Assembly: GCF_024684275.1 (NCBI RefSeq)
Contig: NZ_JAIKXF010000106.1
Coordinates: forward strand, 5,212 to 69,211
Origin: Ruminococcus sp.
GTDB taxonomy: Bacteria; Bacillota_A; Clostridia; Oscillospirales; Ruminococcaceae
Direction: 5' to 3'
DNA length: 64,000 bases
The notes under the pieces were generated by a model that worked only from the letters and a program-made list of their open reading frames with translations, was not told where the DNA came from and made no database searches. Positions 35,462 through 44,295 of the stretch are shown one piece after another. Position numbers and translations under genes: made by a program. Each line of letters starts with the position of its first letter. The first letter of the stretch is position 1.

Positions 35462-35686
35462 AATACAAAAAAAGCCCCGCCGCCAAATGGGACGAAGGCT
35501 CTCGTGGTACCACCCAAATTTGAAGGAGCACTGCTCCCTCCTCATACATCTTTAACGCAGAAATACGCTCTGATTTCTCAGAGTAGCTCAGGGGTAGCAC
35601 CTGTATCATGCGTAAAAGCTCACACCTACCGCTTTCTCTCTGCAGCGCATAAATAACAGTCATTCCCGTCATTGCTATACTTTATT
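35462..35686 (-). promoter_or_regulatory. T-box leader (tRNA-Ala sensing) of alaS
   Basis: The conserved T-box core GGGTGGTACCACG lies on the minus strand at 35503-35515, followed by the terminator hairpin. Upstream, an AGAGA-type motif followed by GGTAGGTG marks stem I. A GCT triplet followed by A (35585-35587) in the 3' side of stem I is a plausible Ala specifier. Uncharged tRNA-Ala would pair with the core and favour the antiterminator. Confidence 0.9.
35465..35500 (-). terminator. T-box regulated terminator
   Basis: On the minus strand AGCCTTCGTCCC pairs imperfectly with the GGCGGCGGGGCT side, followed by TTTTTTTG. It is mutually exclusive with the T-box antiterminator. Confidence 0.85.
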
Positions 35687-35715
35687 ATTATAGCGCTGTT
35701 TCAATGAAAAGTCAA
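35687..35715 (-). promoter_or_regulatory. Promoter of the alaS-led chain
   Basis: On the minus strand TTGACT (35710-35715), 17-bp spacer, TATAAT (35687-35692). Confidence 0.85.
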
Positions 35716-35846
35716 TGGTTTTATAAATATTTCTTAAAAAATGCAAGATTTTCGTTTTTTGTCTCATTTGCCTGCTTCATACCATTTCCGACGGCAGCGG
35801 AATATCATCACCAGAATAATCATCAGATCATCCAATTGCAAGTGTA

Positions 35847-37451
35847 TCAGCTTTTTTCGTTGAGCTCCTTGATCTTTTCAGCAATATTTCGGAATACAGG
35901 TGCTGCGGCGTCATTTCCGTAGCCACCGTCCTCGATCAGGACAGTAACTGCATATTTTGGCTGTCTTGCAGGAAAGAAGCCTGTTATCCATGCATGGCAG
36001 AGCTCCTCGCCGTTTTTGCCGAACTTTCCGGTCTGAGCCGTTGAGGTCTTTGCTCCTGCGCTTATTTTTCGGCTTTTTGCCTTTGAACGCTCGTTATCGC
36101 GCACTGCAAGTATCATCATCTGCCTAAGCTCCTTTGCAGTCTCCTCACTCATTACCTTTGAAAGCTGAGGATTTTTTTCGCCGCCTATCTCCGTCCCGTC
36201 GGCAGTAAGTCCTCTTATAAGTCTCAGTACAGGCATTTCTCCGTTATTTGCAATTGCGCAGGTAAGCTGAGTTATCTGTAACGGAGTTGCCGTAAGCTTT
36301 CCCTGTCCGAATGCGAAATTTGCCAGCTCCGCAGGAACATTCAGTTCCTTTTCCGTGGGCAGGACTCCTCCCGAGCCCGTTATGCCTGCACAGAGGTAAT
36401 TTTCCTTGCCGAAGCCAAGATAGGTCGCCATTTGTCTGTATTTACCCATATCAAGACATCGGCTAAGGTCTATGAAGTAAGTGTTGCAGGAGTTTGTCAT
36501 AGCCTCTGACATATTCTGCAAGCCGTGACCGTCCAGCTTATGGCAGTTGAAAAGCTTTCCGTCAACGTCAATATTTCCGCCGCAATCATACATATATCCG
36601 CCGAGCCCCTGCTCCAATGCAGATGCGGCAGTCACAAGCTTGAATACCGAGCCTACACTGTAGGAATACAGTGCCCTGTCAATAAGCGGACATCTCTCGT
36701 CATTTAAAGCTTCTGAAATATTATCGGGCTCATAGCTTGGAAAGCTTGCCATTGCCAGTATATCTCCATTTTTTATATCCGCGCAGACTATAGCTCCCTT
36801 TTTTAATTTTTCACCGCACTTCTCACAAATTTCCTGTATATCCTTGTCGATAGTAAGCACAACTCCGCTTTTGTACGCCTTTGTGCGGAATACCTCCTTT
36901 CCGTCGCCTATCATTATATTTCCGAAGCCGTCAACTGTATAAGTCACGCTGTTCTCCGGGAAGCTGTTTCGCAAAACCGAATCATAGGCATATTCAATTC
37001 CGTCGACTCCTTTATTGTCTGATAAATAGCCTATCACATGACGTGCAGTCTGAATATCTGAATAACGAACAGGCACTTCAAATACCGTTAGTCCCTCACT
37101 TTCAAGTGCGTTATCGGTACATTGAAAAATAAATGGTTCTCCCTTTTCAAAATCACTGTAAAACTGCTCCTTATCCACAGCATACTGTGCTGTCTCCTCA
37201 CGATTCAGTGCCGCTGGAACTGCGGCTGCCATATGTTTCGTTTCGGCATTTGTGAGCGGTTTCATGTTTCGGTCATATATTGTTCCCTGACACTCCCCTG
37301 CCTCTAAGGTCATCTTGCTGTCGGATTCTGCCGCAGGTATTTCCCCTGAGTAAACAGCAAGCCTGTAAAAATTGGCGGAAATCAGCGTAAATGATATAAA
37401 AAATACCGCCGTAAGTATCAGTACCCCGTATTCTCCGCGTTTTCTGACCAT
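35847..37451 (-). CDS. Class B penicillin-binding protein (transpeptidase)
   Basis: 534 aa. One N-terminal TM helix (about 9-29), a short dimerisation region, then the transpeptidase domain with SxxK at Ser268-Lys271 (SVFK), SxN at 321-323 (SCN) and KTS at 467-469 in place of the usual KTG. The length and the simple N-terminal region fit the PbpA/FtsI-like monofunctional group, which cross-links peptidoglycan in division, elongation or spore formation. A sporulation role is possible given the spoIIIA operon but not shown. It starts 49 bp after the dtd terminator with GAGGTGATATT ahead of the ATG; no clear promoter was identified. Confidence 0.9.
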   Translation of the reverse strand: MVRKRGEYGVLILTAVFFISFTLISANFYRLAVYSGEIPAAESDSKMTLEAGECQGTIYDRNMKPLTNAETKHMAAAVPAALNREETAQYAVDKEQFYSDFEKGEPFIFQCTDNALESEGLTVFEVPVRYSDIQTARHVIGYLSDNKGVDGIEYAYDSVLRNSFPENSVTYTVDGFGNIMIGDGKEVFRTKAYKSGVVLTIDKDIQEICEKCGEKLKKGAIVCADIKNGDILAMASFPSYEPDNISEALNDERCPLIDRALYSYSVGSVFKLVTAASALEQGLGGYMYDCGGNIDVDGKLFNCHKLDGHGLQNMSEAMTNSCNTYFIDLSRCLDMGKYRQMATYLGFGKENYLCAGITGSGGVLPTEKELNVPAELANFAFGQGKLTATPLQITQLTCAIANNGEMPVLRLIRGLTADGTEIGGEKNPQLSKVMSEETAKELRQMMILAVRDNERSKAKSRKISAGAKTSTAQTGKFGKNGEELCHAWITGFFPARQPKYAVTVLIEDGGYGNDAAAPVFRNIAEKIKELNEKS

Positions 37452-37499
37452 AATATCACCTCATATACATTCTTGGATACTATACGGACAGATATACAA

Positions 37500-37530
37500 A
37501 AAAAGTCTGAGAAATTATCTCAGACTTTTT
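37500..37530 (-). terminator. Terminator of the Asp23-dtd operon
   Basis: AAAAAGTCTGAG / CTCAGACTTTTT, a 12-bp stem with a 7-nt loop just past the dtd stop. Confidence 0.9.
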
Positions 37531-37533
37531 GTA

Positions 37534-37968
37534 TCATTCAAGTATTAACGTAAACGGTCCGTCGTTAAGCAGCTCGACTTTCATGTCAGCCCCGAATTCA
37601 CCCGTCTCAACGTGCTTTCCCTTGCTGCGGAGATACTCCACAAAGTATTCATAAAGTGCATTGGCTTTATCAGGCTTTGCCGCCTGTATGAAATTCGGTC
37701 TGTTCCCTTTACGGCAGTCCGCATACAGTGTGAACTGCGGAACTACAAGAAGCTGTCCGCCTACACTGTCAAGATCAAGATTTATCTTATCGTTTTCATC
37801 GGAGAATATGCGAAGCCCGGAAATTTTGTCCGCAAGTCTGCGGCAGTCCTCCTCGGTGTCATCATGCCCAACACCAAAAAGTATCAGAAACCCAACGCCG
37901 ATCTTGCCGATGATCTCGCCGTCTACGGTCACACTTGCAGAGGTGACGCGCTGTAAAACTATTCTCAT
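37534..37968 (-). CDS. dtd: D-aminoacyl-tRNA deacylase
   Basis: 144 aa, the standard length. It has [16 protein letters not shown] (with the SQFTL-type motif as PQFTL) and GxP motif NDGPFTLIL at the C-terminus. It removes D-amino acids (and Gly) from tRNA. Last gene of the long operon, 6 bp after GH42, directly followed by a terminator. Confidence 0.95.
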   Translation of the reverse strand: MRIVLQRVTSASVTVDGEIIGKIGVGFLILFGVGHDDTEEDCRRLADKISGLRIFSDENDKINLDLDSVGGQLLVVPQFTLYADCRKGNRPNFIQAAKPDKANALYEYFVEYLRSKGKHVETGEFGADMKVELLNDGPFTLILE

Positions 37969-37974
37969 TTATGC

Positions 37975-39945
37975 CTACTTTCTGACAATATCCATACCGA
38001 AGGGCTCCAGAGTAAGCTCATTTCTTTCGCCGCCGTCGATAATGCTGTACATCGCCTTTGGAAGTGTGATATCTGCTTCTTCTTCTGAATTATTGAAGAA
38101 GAATATATAATCATCAAGTCCGTTTGTTCTTGTGGTGACCTCAACGCCTTTAGGCAGGTCTTTAAGACGCGGTATTCCTGTCTGCTTCATAATGTTGCCT
38201 GCAAGGCTCTCATAGAAATCCATATTGCAGACTGTACCTACATAGTACGTAACACCGCTGCAATAACGGTTCATTGTTACGGCAGGACTGCCTGCATAGA
38301 AGCTGTCCTTATACTCCGCATAAGCACGGGCTGTTGTAAGCTCAAGAATATCACACCATTGGCGGCATTTGAACTTATTTCCGGCAAAATCCGCAATGGT
38401 CTGCTCGGTATTGCCGACAGGATCGTACTCTCTCACCTCTGCGCCTATCATCTCGCGGTATACCGTCGGAAGAGGCTCCATGATACAGTTATTGCACTGA
38501 TCCTTAACGCCGCTGCGGCAGGTCATCACAAGCGTACCGCCCTTTATTACATAACGATAGATATTTTCGGCAGAAGCCTTGTCGTAAACGTACATTGCAG
38601 GTGCAACTACTGCCTTATACTTTGAAAGATCGGCTGTTGGCGAAATTATATCCACATTTGTTCCATAGCGCGTAAAGGCTGAATGAAAATATCTGAGCTG
38701 TTCAAGGTAATTGAAGCCCTCAGTCTGCGGCTGTATCCTGAATGCCCAGTCATTTTCGGGTGAATAGAGTATAGCAACGTCAGAGACAAGCTCCGTAGTC
38801 TCAATAACGCTCAGCTTTGACGCCTCTCTGCACAGCTCTGCAAATTCCTTGAAGCGCCGCGAAGGAACATTACTGTGGTCAATAAGTCCATGCCAGAACA
38901 TCTCTGCGCCCTTAGTCGCAGTTCTCCAGCGGAAATGCATGACGGTATCAGCACCATGAGCCATAGCCTGCATAGCATAGCCCTTTATCTGCCCCGGCTT
39001 TGGAGTCGGTCCCATAGGGGCCCAGCTGCCTGTAGCACCGCTGAGCTGCTCCATTACCCAGAAGTTACGCTGTTTTAGTCCGCGCATTAAGTCAAGCTCA
39101 AAGGCATTGGAATCCGGAGCATTTTCATCTTCTGATATGCGTACAGGCGGATAGTTGTCATATGATGTGAAGTCAAGCATACTGAAAAGCTTGTAATAAT
39201 CGGGAGTATTCTCGCAGAAAAAGGTATTTGTAGTTACCTTTGCTCTCGGATTCGCTCGCTTTATTATCTGAGCCATATCATTGACGAACTTAACAGCAGT
39301 ATCAGATGAAAAGCGGTTGAAATCAAGACAGAGAGCAGGATTCTGCCATGCTTTCGGATAAGCTGTGGGCGGCTTTATCTGAGAAATGTCGCTGTATTCG
39401 CCGCTCCATACACTGTTTCCGAAGGCATAATTGATATTTTCAATGGTGTCGTACTTATCTATTAGCCAGTCACGGAACAGTCCGCGGCAGGTCTCACAGG
39501 TACAGGGATAAGCCTCTATTTCATTATCTATCTGCCATGCGACAATAGCAGGATTATTTGCATAGCGCCTTGCAAGCTGCTCGGTGATACGCTTTGCATA
39601 ATATATGAACATGGGGGCATTAAGACACCTGTGTCCTCTTATGCCTGTCTGTATCCTGCTGCCATCGGCGCCTGTCTGTACGATATCCGGATAGGTCTCA
39701 TACATCCATAACGGCGGACAGCTTGTCGGAGTACACAGCACTATCCCTATGGCATGGCGTGAAAAGGTGCTTATGGCTTCATCAAGCCACTGAAAATCAA
39801 ACTGACCGTCGCGCGGTTCAAGCCTTGACCACGCAAACTCTCCGATACGCACAAGCTTAACGCCTATCCTCGCCATAAGGTCCGAGTCAGCCTTCCATAA
39901 CGCCCTGTCCCACTGCTCGGGATAATAGTCAACGCCTATTTTCAT
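37975..39945 (-). CDS. GH42 beta-galactosidase
   Basis: 656 aa, cytoplasmic (no signal peptide). The GH42 TIM barrel opens with GVDYYPEQW; the acid/base is Glu142 (WQIDNE) and the nucleophile Glu298 (VMEQLSG). A Cys cluster CTCETC (148-153) matches the zinc site of the family, and the beta-galactosidase trimerisation domain follows (about 385-590). It hydrolyses beta-galactosides, typically arabinogalactan-derived or milk oligosaccharides. It is oddly placed inside a housekeeping operon, 13 bp after a histidine phosphatase. Confidence 0.95.
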   Translation of the reverse strand: MKIGVDYYPEQWDRALWKADSDLMARIGVKLVRIGEFAWSRLEPRDGQFDFQWLDEAISTFSRHAIGIVLCTPTSCPPLWMYETYPDIVQTGADGSRIQTGIRGHRCLNAPMFIYYAKRITEQLARRYANNPAIVAWQIDNEIEAYPCTCETCRGLFRDWLIDKYDTIENINYAFGNSVWSGEYSDISQIKPPTAYPKAWQNPALCLDFNRFSSDTAVKFVNDMAQIIKRANPRAKVTTNTFFCENTPDYYKLFSMLDFTSYDNYPPVRISEDENAPDSNAFELDLMRGLKQRNFWVMEQLSGATGSWAPMGPTPKPGQIKGYAMQAMAHGADTVMHFRWRTATKGAEMFWHGLIDHSNVPSRRFKEFAELCREASKLSVIETTELVSDVAILYSPENDWAFRIQPQTEGFNYLEQLRYFHSAFTRYGTNVDIISPTADLSKYKAVVAPAMYVYDKASAENIYRYVIKGGTLVMTCRSGVKDQCNNCIMEPLPTVYREMIGAEVREYDPVGNTEQTIADFAGNKFKCRQWCDILELTTARAYAEYKDSFYAGSPAVTMNRYCSGVTYYVGTVCNMDFYESLAGNIMKQTGIPRLKDLPKGVEVTTRTNGLDDYIFFFNNSEEEADITLPKAMYSIIDGGERNELTLEPFGMDIVRK

Positions 39946-39958
39946 AATATCTCTCCTG

Positions 39959-40498
39959 TCAGTCTATGGAATACTCTATAAGTCCGCAGTTATCCATGAA
40001 CCAGTTTGAAAACTGCTCTGTTGTCATGTCGCTGAAGTATGTCTCTATGACGCGGCAAACACCGCCGTGGCTCACTATAAGAACATTTCTGCCGCTGTGA
40101 ACCCTTATTATATCGTCAAGAGCAGAGTATACCCTGTGTGCAAGCTGCAAAAGGGATTCACCGCTTTTGCCCATCCTCACACCGAACTCTGTTTTATTCT
40201 CGGCAAAGCCGTCGATAAATCTGCTCTTGCCCTCATAATAGCCGTAATCCCACTCACGCAGGCGCTCCTCGGTGAATATTTCCAGTCCGCATCGCTCTGC
40301 AACTGCACGTGCAGTCTGCTGTGCCCGCTTCATAGGTGATGCTATAATAATATCAATGCAGTTCATACCGGCTATCCTGTCTGCCAGTTCAAGAGCCTGT
40401 TTTTCGCCTGTTTCATCAAGCTCTATATCAGTAGTTCCGAGTATTATCTCCTGCTTGTTATACGAGGTCTGTCCATGCCTCGTTGAGAATATTTTCAA
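39959..40498 (-). CDS. Histidine phosphatase superfamily (phosphoglycerate-mutase-like)
   Basis: 179 aa. It has the catalytic RHG motif (TRHGQTSYN, residues 7-9), a second Arg-region SPMKRAQQTA, and the SHGG motif near residue 147. The family contains broad phosphatases, CobC-like and GpmB-like enzymes; the substrate is unassigned. It is 14 bp after recN. Confidence 0.9.
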   Translation of the reverse strand: MKIFSTRHGQTSYNKQEIILGTTDIELDETGEKQALELADRIAGMNCIDIIIASPMKRAQQTARAVAERCGLEIFTEERLREWDYGYYEGKSRFIDGFAENKTEFGVRMGKSGESLLQLAHRVYSALDDIIRVHSGRNVLIVSHGGVCRVIETYFSDMTTEQFSNWFMDNCGLIEYSID

Positions 40499-40512
40499 TA
40501 CGATCCACCCCG

Positions 40513-42174
40513 TTATATTTCAGAAGCTTTTTCTATCTCTGCGCGAGCATTGTCCAGCATAAGCTCACTCGGACTGTCGCCGCCCATAATACGTGCTATC
40601 TCAGCGACTCTGCCCTCCATATCAAGATGCATTACATGAGTCTCAGTGCGGTCGCTCACTATCTGCTTTTCTATCAGCAGGTGGTCATCTGCCATAACAG
40701 CTATCTGAGAAAGATGTGTAACACATATTACCTGACGAACCTTTCCTATCTCACGGAGCTTTATGCCTATTTTCTGAGCAGCCTTACCGCTTACGCCTGT
40801 GTCTATCTCGTCGAATATCATAGTCGGGATAGAATCCTTGTCAGCAATAACGCTTTTCAGCGCAAGCATTATACGTGAAAGCTCACCGCCGGAGGCTATC
40901 TTTGATATAGGCTTTGGTTCTTCGCCCTTGTTTGCAGATATAAGAAACTCCACACTATCCATACCATTCACTGTGAGCTTGCCCTTTGCGTGGCGCACTG
41001 CTATGATAACGCCCTCCATATTGAGAAACTCAAGCTCAGCTGTTACACGCTCAGTAAAGCGCTTTGCTGTACTCTCACGGTAATCGTAGAGCTTCTTAGC
41101 CTGCTCCGTTACTCTGTGAAGAAGCTTATCACGCTTCTCTGTAAGAGACTTTATCTCGCTGTCTGAGCTTTCAAGCTGCATAGACTCGCGGCAGGCGTCA
41201 TCATACATCTTGATAAGCCCTTCGCAGTCAGCGGCGTACTTGCGCTTCAGCTTGTTTATACTGCTCAGCCTTGTGCCAAGATATTCCAGCCGCTGCCCGT
41301 CAAGCTCAACTCTTTCGGCAAGTGATTCAAGCTCTGAAGCAATATCCGCAAGCTCTATCTCTGCTGCCGAAAGGCGCTCATACAGCGTATTCAGCTTTTC
41401 GCTGCTGTCGGTATACTGAGCTATCTCAGTCTCAGCAGAGACCAGCATATCGTTGGCAGCTTCTTCGCCTGTTATAGCGTTTACAGCATTCTTTATGGCA
41501 ATTATGGTCTTTTCGGAGTTTCTTGCTGTTTCATACTCCTTCTCAAGCTCCTCGTCCTCATTTTCACGAAGCTCAAGCTCGCCGATATCACTGATTATCT
41601 CCTCAAGATAGCGGCTGCGCTCCTGACGGGACTGCTCCAGCTTTTTAAGCTCTCCAAGCCGTCTTGCGGTCTGCTGCAATTCACGGAAGGTCTCCCTGTA
41701 CTCATTCAGCAGGGTATCGTCGCCGCCGAAGCCGTCAAGTATCTGCATATGCTTCTCGCTGTCGAGAAGTATCTGATTATCGTGCTGACCGTGGATATTG
41801 ATAAGCATTGAGCCTATCTCTTTTAAGAGGGCAGCTGCTGCGGTCCTGTTGTTGATACGCGAAACACTGCCGCCGTCAGCACTTATCTCTCTTGTGACCG
41901 TTATCTCACGGTCATCGTGAGCAATGCCGAGCTCATCAAGCTTTGCGCACACCTCATCGGAGAGCTCAGTAAACAGCGCTGTTATCACTGCTTTTTCGCA
42001 GCCTGTGCGGACTATGTCCTTAGTACAGCGCTGTCCTAAAACAGCATTGATGCCATTGATAAGTATAGACTTACCTGCACCTGTTTCGCCGGTAAAAATA
42101 TTCAGCCTGCTGCCAAGAGGTATGACAGCCTCTTTTATGACAGCAAGATTCTGTATGTATATCTCTTTTAACAT
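40513..42174 (-). CDS. recN: DNA repair protein RecN
   Basis: 553 aa. SMC-like ATPase: Walker A GETGAGKSI (residues 30-38), QHDNQ near 135, a central coiled coil (about 150-370), the SGGELSRIMLAL signature, and Walker B MIFDEIDTG. It acts early in double-strand break repair. It follows argR by 9 bp as in many Firmicutes. Confidence 0.97.
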   Translation of the reverse strand: MLKEIYIQNLAVIKEAVIPLGSRLNIFTGETGAGKSILINGINAVLGQRCTKDIVRTGCEKAVITALFTELSDEVCAKLDELGIAHDDREITVTREISADGGSVSRINNRTAAAALLKEIGSMLINIHGQHDNQILLDSEKHMQILDGFGGDDTLLNEYRETFRELQQTARRLGELKKLEQSRQERSRYLEEIISDIGELELRENEDEELEKEYETARNSEKTIIAIKNAVNAITGEEAANDMLVSAETEIAQYTDSSEKLNTLYERLSAAEIELADIASELESLAERVELDGQRLEYLGTRLSSINKLKRKYAADCEGLIKMYDDACRESMQLESSDSEIKSLTEKRDKLLHRVTEQAKKLYDYRESTAKRFTERVTAELEFLNMEGVIIAVRHAKGKLTVNGMDSVEFLISANKGEEPKPISKIASGGELSRIMLALKSVIADKDSIPTMIFDEIDTGVSGKAAQKIGIKLREIGKVRQVICVTHLSQIAVMADDHLLIEKQIVSDRTETHVMHLDMEGRVAEIARIMGGDSPSELMLDNARAEIEKASEI

Positions 42175-42183
42175 TCTGAGAGT

Positions 42184-42627
42184 TTACCTCCTGGGGAAAA
42201 GCTCGCTGCGAAACTTTTTGGAAAGCTTCTTTGCATCGGCTTCGCTCCGCACAAGTATAAATATGGTATCATCGCCTGCAATAGTTCCCACAATGCCCTG
42301 ATGCTCAACGGAATCTATGGCTGCACAGGTACCCTGAGCCATACCTGCACGGCACTTGAGAACTATGGTATTCATGGCATAATCCACTGATATGACGGCT
42401 TCTTCAAAGAGAGATTTCTCCGTAATTGCCGCAGCAGGCATTGTATAGCGGTAAATGCCCTTGTCATCACGCTGCTTGACTAAAGACAGCTGTTGAATAT
42501 CACGGGACAGGGTTGCCTGCGTGGTCTTTATTCCGCGCTCTGCAAGCAGCTCGATAAGCCCCTCCTGAGTGGCAACGGGCTGTTCATTAATTATTTCAAG
42601 AATTGCTTCGTGTCTGCGGTTTTTCAT
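42184..42627 (-). CDS. argR: Arginine repressor
   Basis: 147 aa. Winged-helix N-terminus (RHEAILEIINEQ..TQATLSRDI) and the oligomerisation/arginine-binding C-terminus with GTIAGDDTIFIL. It regulates arginine metabolism. It lies between nadK and recN, the standard Firmicutes arrangement. Confidence 0.97.
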   Translation of the reverse strand: MKNRRHEAILEIINEQPVATQEGLIELLAERGIKTTQATLSRDIQQLSLVKQRDDKGIYRYTMPAAAITEKSLFEEAVISVDYAMNTIVLKCRAGMAQGTCAAIDSVEHQGIVGTIAGDDTIFILVRSEADAKKLSKKFRSELFPRR

Positions 42628-42643
42628 AATACCACCGTGCTCC

Positions 42644-43498
42644 TTATTTTATGGGCTTGCACATTTTCTTACAAAGGGATTCGTGGAAGGAATTTCCTAT
42701 AAGGTCAATAAAGTTTATATTGTTCCTTCCGCGGCATATCTCTATTGATTCATCACGGGAAAGACTGACGAAGTGCTCACCGTCAACATTTATTACCATG
42801 CTGTCCTCACGGGTAGTCGTTACCTTCATACGGAGCTTTCGGCTGGGTGAGAACATGGTAGCCCTCGAAAACAGCGAATGCGGACATATCAGAGTCATCT
42901 CGATACATTCAAGATCAGGCTCAATAACAGGTCCTCCTGCGGAAAGCGCATAGGCTGTAGATCCCGAAGGAGTGCTGAAAAGCACTCCGTCTGCACGGTA
43001 TTTACCCACGAGATAGCCCTCTGAATACACCTCGAAATCGCATATCCTGAAGCTTCCCGAACGTGCCGAGACCTCGTTGAGAACAGTTGCCGTAACATCG
43101 CCTTCCCTGCCGTGATACAGAACGTCAAGTGTCATTCGCTGGGATATATCGTATTCTCCCGTTGTAAGCAGACTCAGCTTGTCGAGCTGGTCAGCTTCAA
43201 GGCCTGCCATAAAGCCAAGAGTTCCCGTATTTATGCCGAGAAGCTTGGTATCGCTGCCCATGAGCAGCTTTGCACAGCGGAGTATAGTTCCGTCGCCGCC
43301 TATGGCAAGGACTACGTCTGCTGTCTTTACAGCCTCGTTTATATCTTCAAAGCATACGTGCGGTTTGTCTGAAAAATCGTTTCTGAATATCTCGCTGACC
43401 GAAACATCTATGCCGCAGTCCGCAAGCACATCACAGGCTTCACGGGCACAGCTGAGCGCATTGGTCTTCTGGAAATTTGGGTACAACGCTGCTTTCAT
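42644..43498 (-). CDS. nadK: NAD kinase
   Basis: 284 aa. It has GGDGT motif (AIGGDGTILRCAK, about 66-70), NTGTLGFMA, and the SGSTAYALSAGGP stretch. It phosphorylates NAD to NADP. AAGGAG lies ahead of the ATG; 11 bp from tlyA. Confidence 0.97.
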   Translation of the reverse strand: MKAALYPNFQKTNALSCAREACDVLADCGIDVSVSEIFRNDFSDKPHVCFEDINEAVKTADVVLAIGGDGTILRCAKLLMGSDTKLLGINTGTLGFMAGLEADQLDKLSLLTTGEYDISQRMTLDVLYHGREGDVTATVLNEVSARSGSFRICDFEVYSEGYLVGKYRADGVLFSTPSGSTAYALSAGGPVIEPDLECIEMTLICPHSLFSRATMFSPSRKLRMKVTTTREDSMVINVDGEHFVSLSRDESIEICRGRNNINFIDLIGNSFHESLCKKMCKPIK

Positions 43499-43509
43499 AA
43501 ACGCACTCC

Positions 43510-44295
43510 TTATAGTTTAGTAAATGAACTGTCTGTCAGCTCCCTGAAGTCATGTATCTTAGGCTCACCTGCGGATTTAACCAGCTTAACAAGGTACTCT
43601 ATATTGCCGCTTCCGCCGCGGACGGGCGAATAGGTATACTGCTCTGCCGTAAAGCCGATAGACTGAGCAAAGCTGTTTATCTCAGATAATACACGAATAT
43701 GCACCTTTCTGTCCTTGACTATGCCGCGCTTGCCTATATCGCCCCTGCCTGCTTCAAACTGAGGCTTTATGAGCACCGCAGCAGCAGCACCGTCCTTCAG
43801 AAGCTCGTATACTTTAGAAAGTATCTTTGTAAGAGATATGAATGAAACGTCTACGGAAATAATGTCCGCCTGTCCGCCTATATCATCAGCAGTAACATCA
43901 CGAATATCTGTCCCCTCCATATTGACGACACGTTCATCATCTATCAGCCGCTGTGCAAGCTGACCATGTCCCGTGTCAACGGCGAATACCTTAGCTGCGC
44001 CGTTTTGCAGCATAAAGTCGGTAAATCCGCCTGTAGAGGCTCCGATATCAAGACATATCCTGTCTTTGAAGTCAAGTCCGAAGACCTCAGCTGCCTTTTC
44101 AAGCTTCAAGGCACCTCTGCCAACATAGCTCTCGTTTTCTGAGGACTCTATAACATCCCCTGCTGTTACCTCATCGGAAGCTTTTTTCGCTGTCTTTCCG
44201 TTCACAGTGACATTTCCTGCAATTATCATTTCCTTAGCACGCTGACGGCTTCGTGCAAGTCCCCTTGAGACCAGCTCGCTGTCAAGCCTTGCCAT
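43510..44295 (-). CDS. tlyA: TlyA-family rRNA methyltransferase/hemolysin-like protein
   Basis: 261 aa. An N-terminal S4 RNA-binding domain (ARLDSELVSRGLARSRQRAKEMI) precedes an FtsJ-like SAM methyltransferase domain (ICLDIGASTGGFTDFML). TlyA proteins 2'-O-methylate rRNA; some are reported as hemolysins. The start at 44295 is chosen for AGGA upstream and because it begins the S4 domain; it overlaps dxs by 14 bp. Confidence 0.93.
   Translation of the reverse strand: MARLDSELVSRGLARSRQRAKEMIIAGNVTVNGKTAKKASDEVTAGDVIESSENESYVGRGALKLEKAAEVFGLDFKDRICLDIGASTGGFTDFMLQNGAAKVFAVDTGHGQLAQRLIDDERVVNMEGTDIRDVTADDIGGQADIISVDVSFISLTKILSKVYELLKDGAAAAVLIKPQFEAGRGDIGKRGIVKDRKVHIRVLSEINSFAQSIGFTAEQYTYSPVRGGSGNIEYLVKLVKSAGEPKIHDFRELTDSSFTKL

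Noticed and set aside
34943..35656. Plus-strand open frame across alaS 5' end and the T-box
   Set aside because: It overlaps conserved alaS sequence and the structured leader on the other strand.
35704..35922. Plus-strand short frame between T-box promoter and PBP
   Set aside because: It overlaps the PBP C-terminus and has no ribosome site or hydrophobic/functional pattern.
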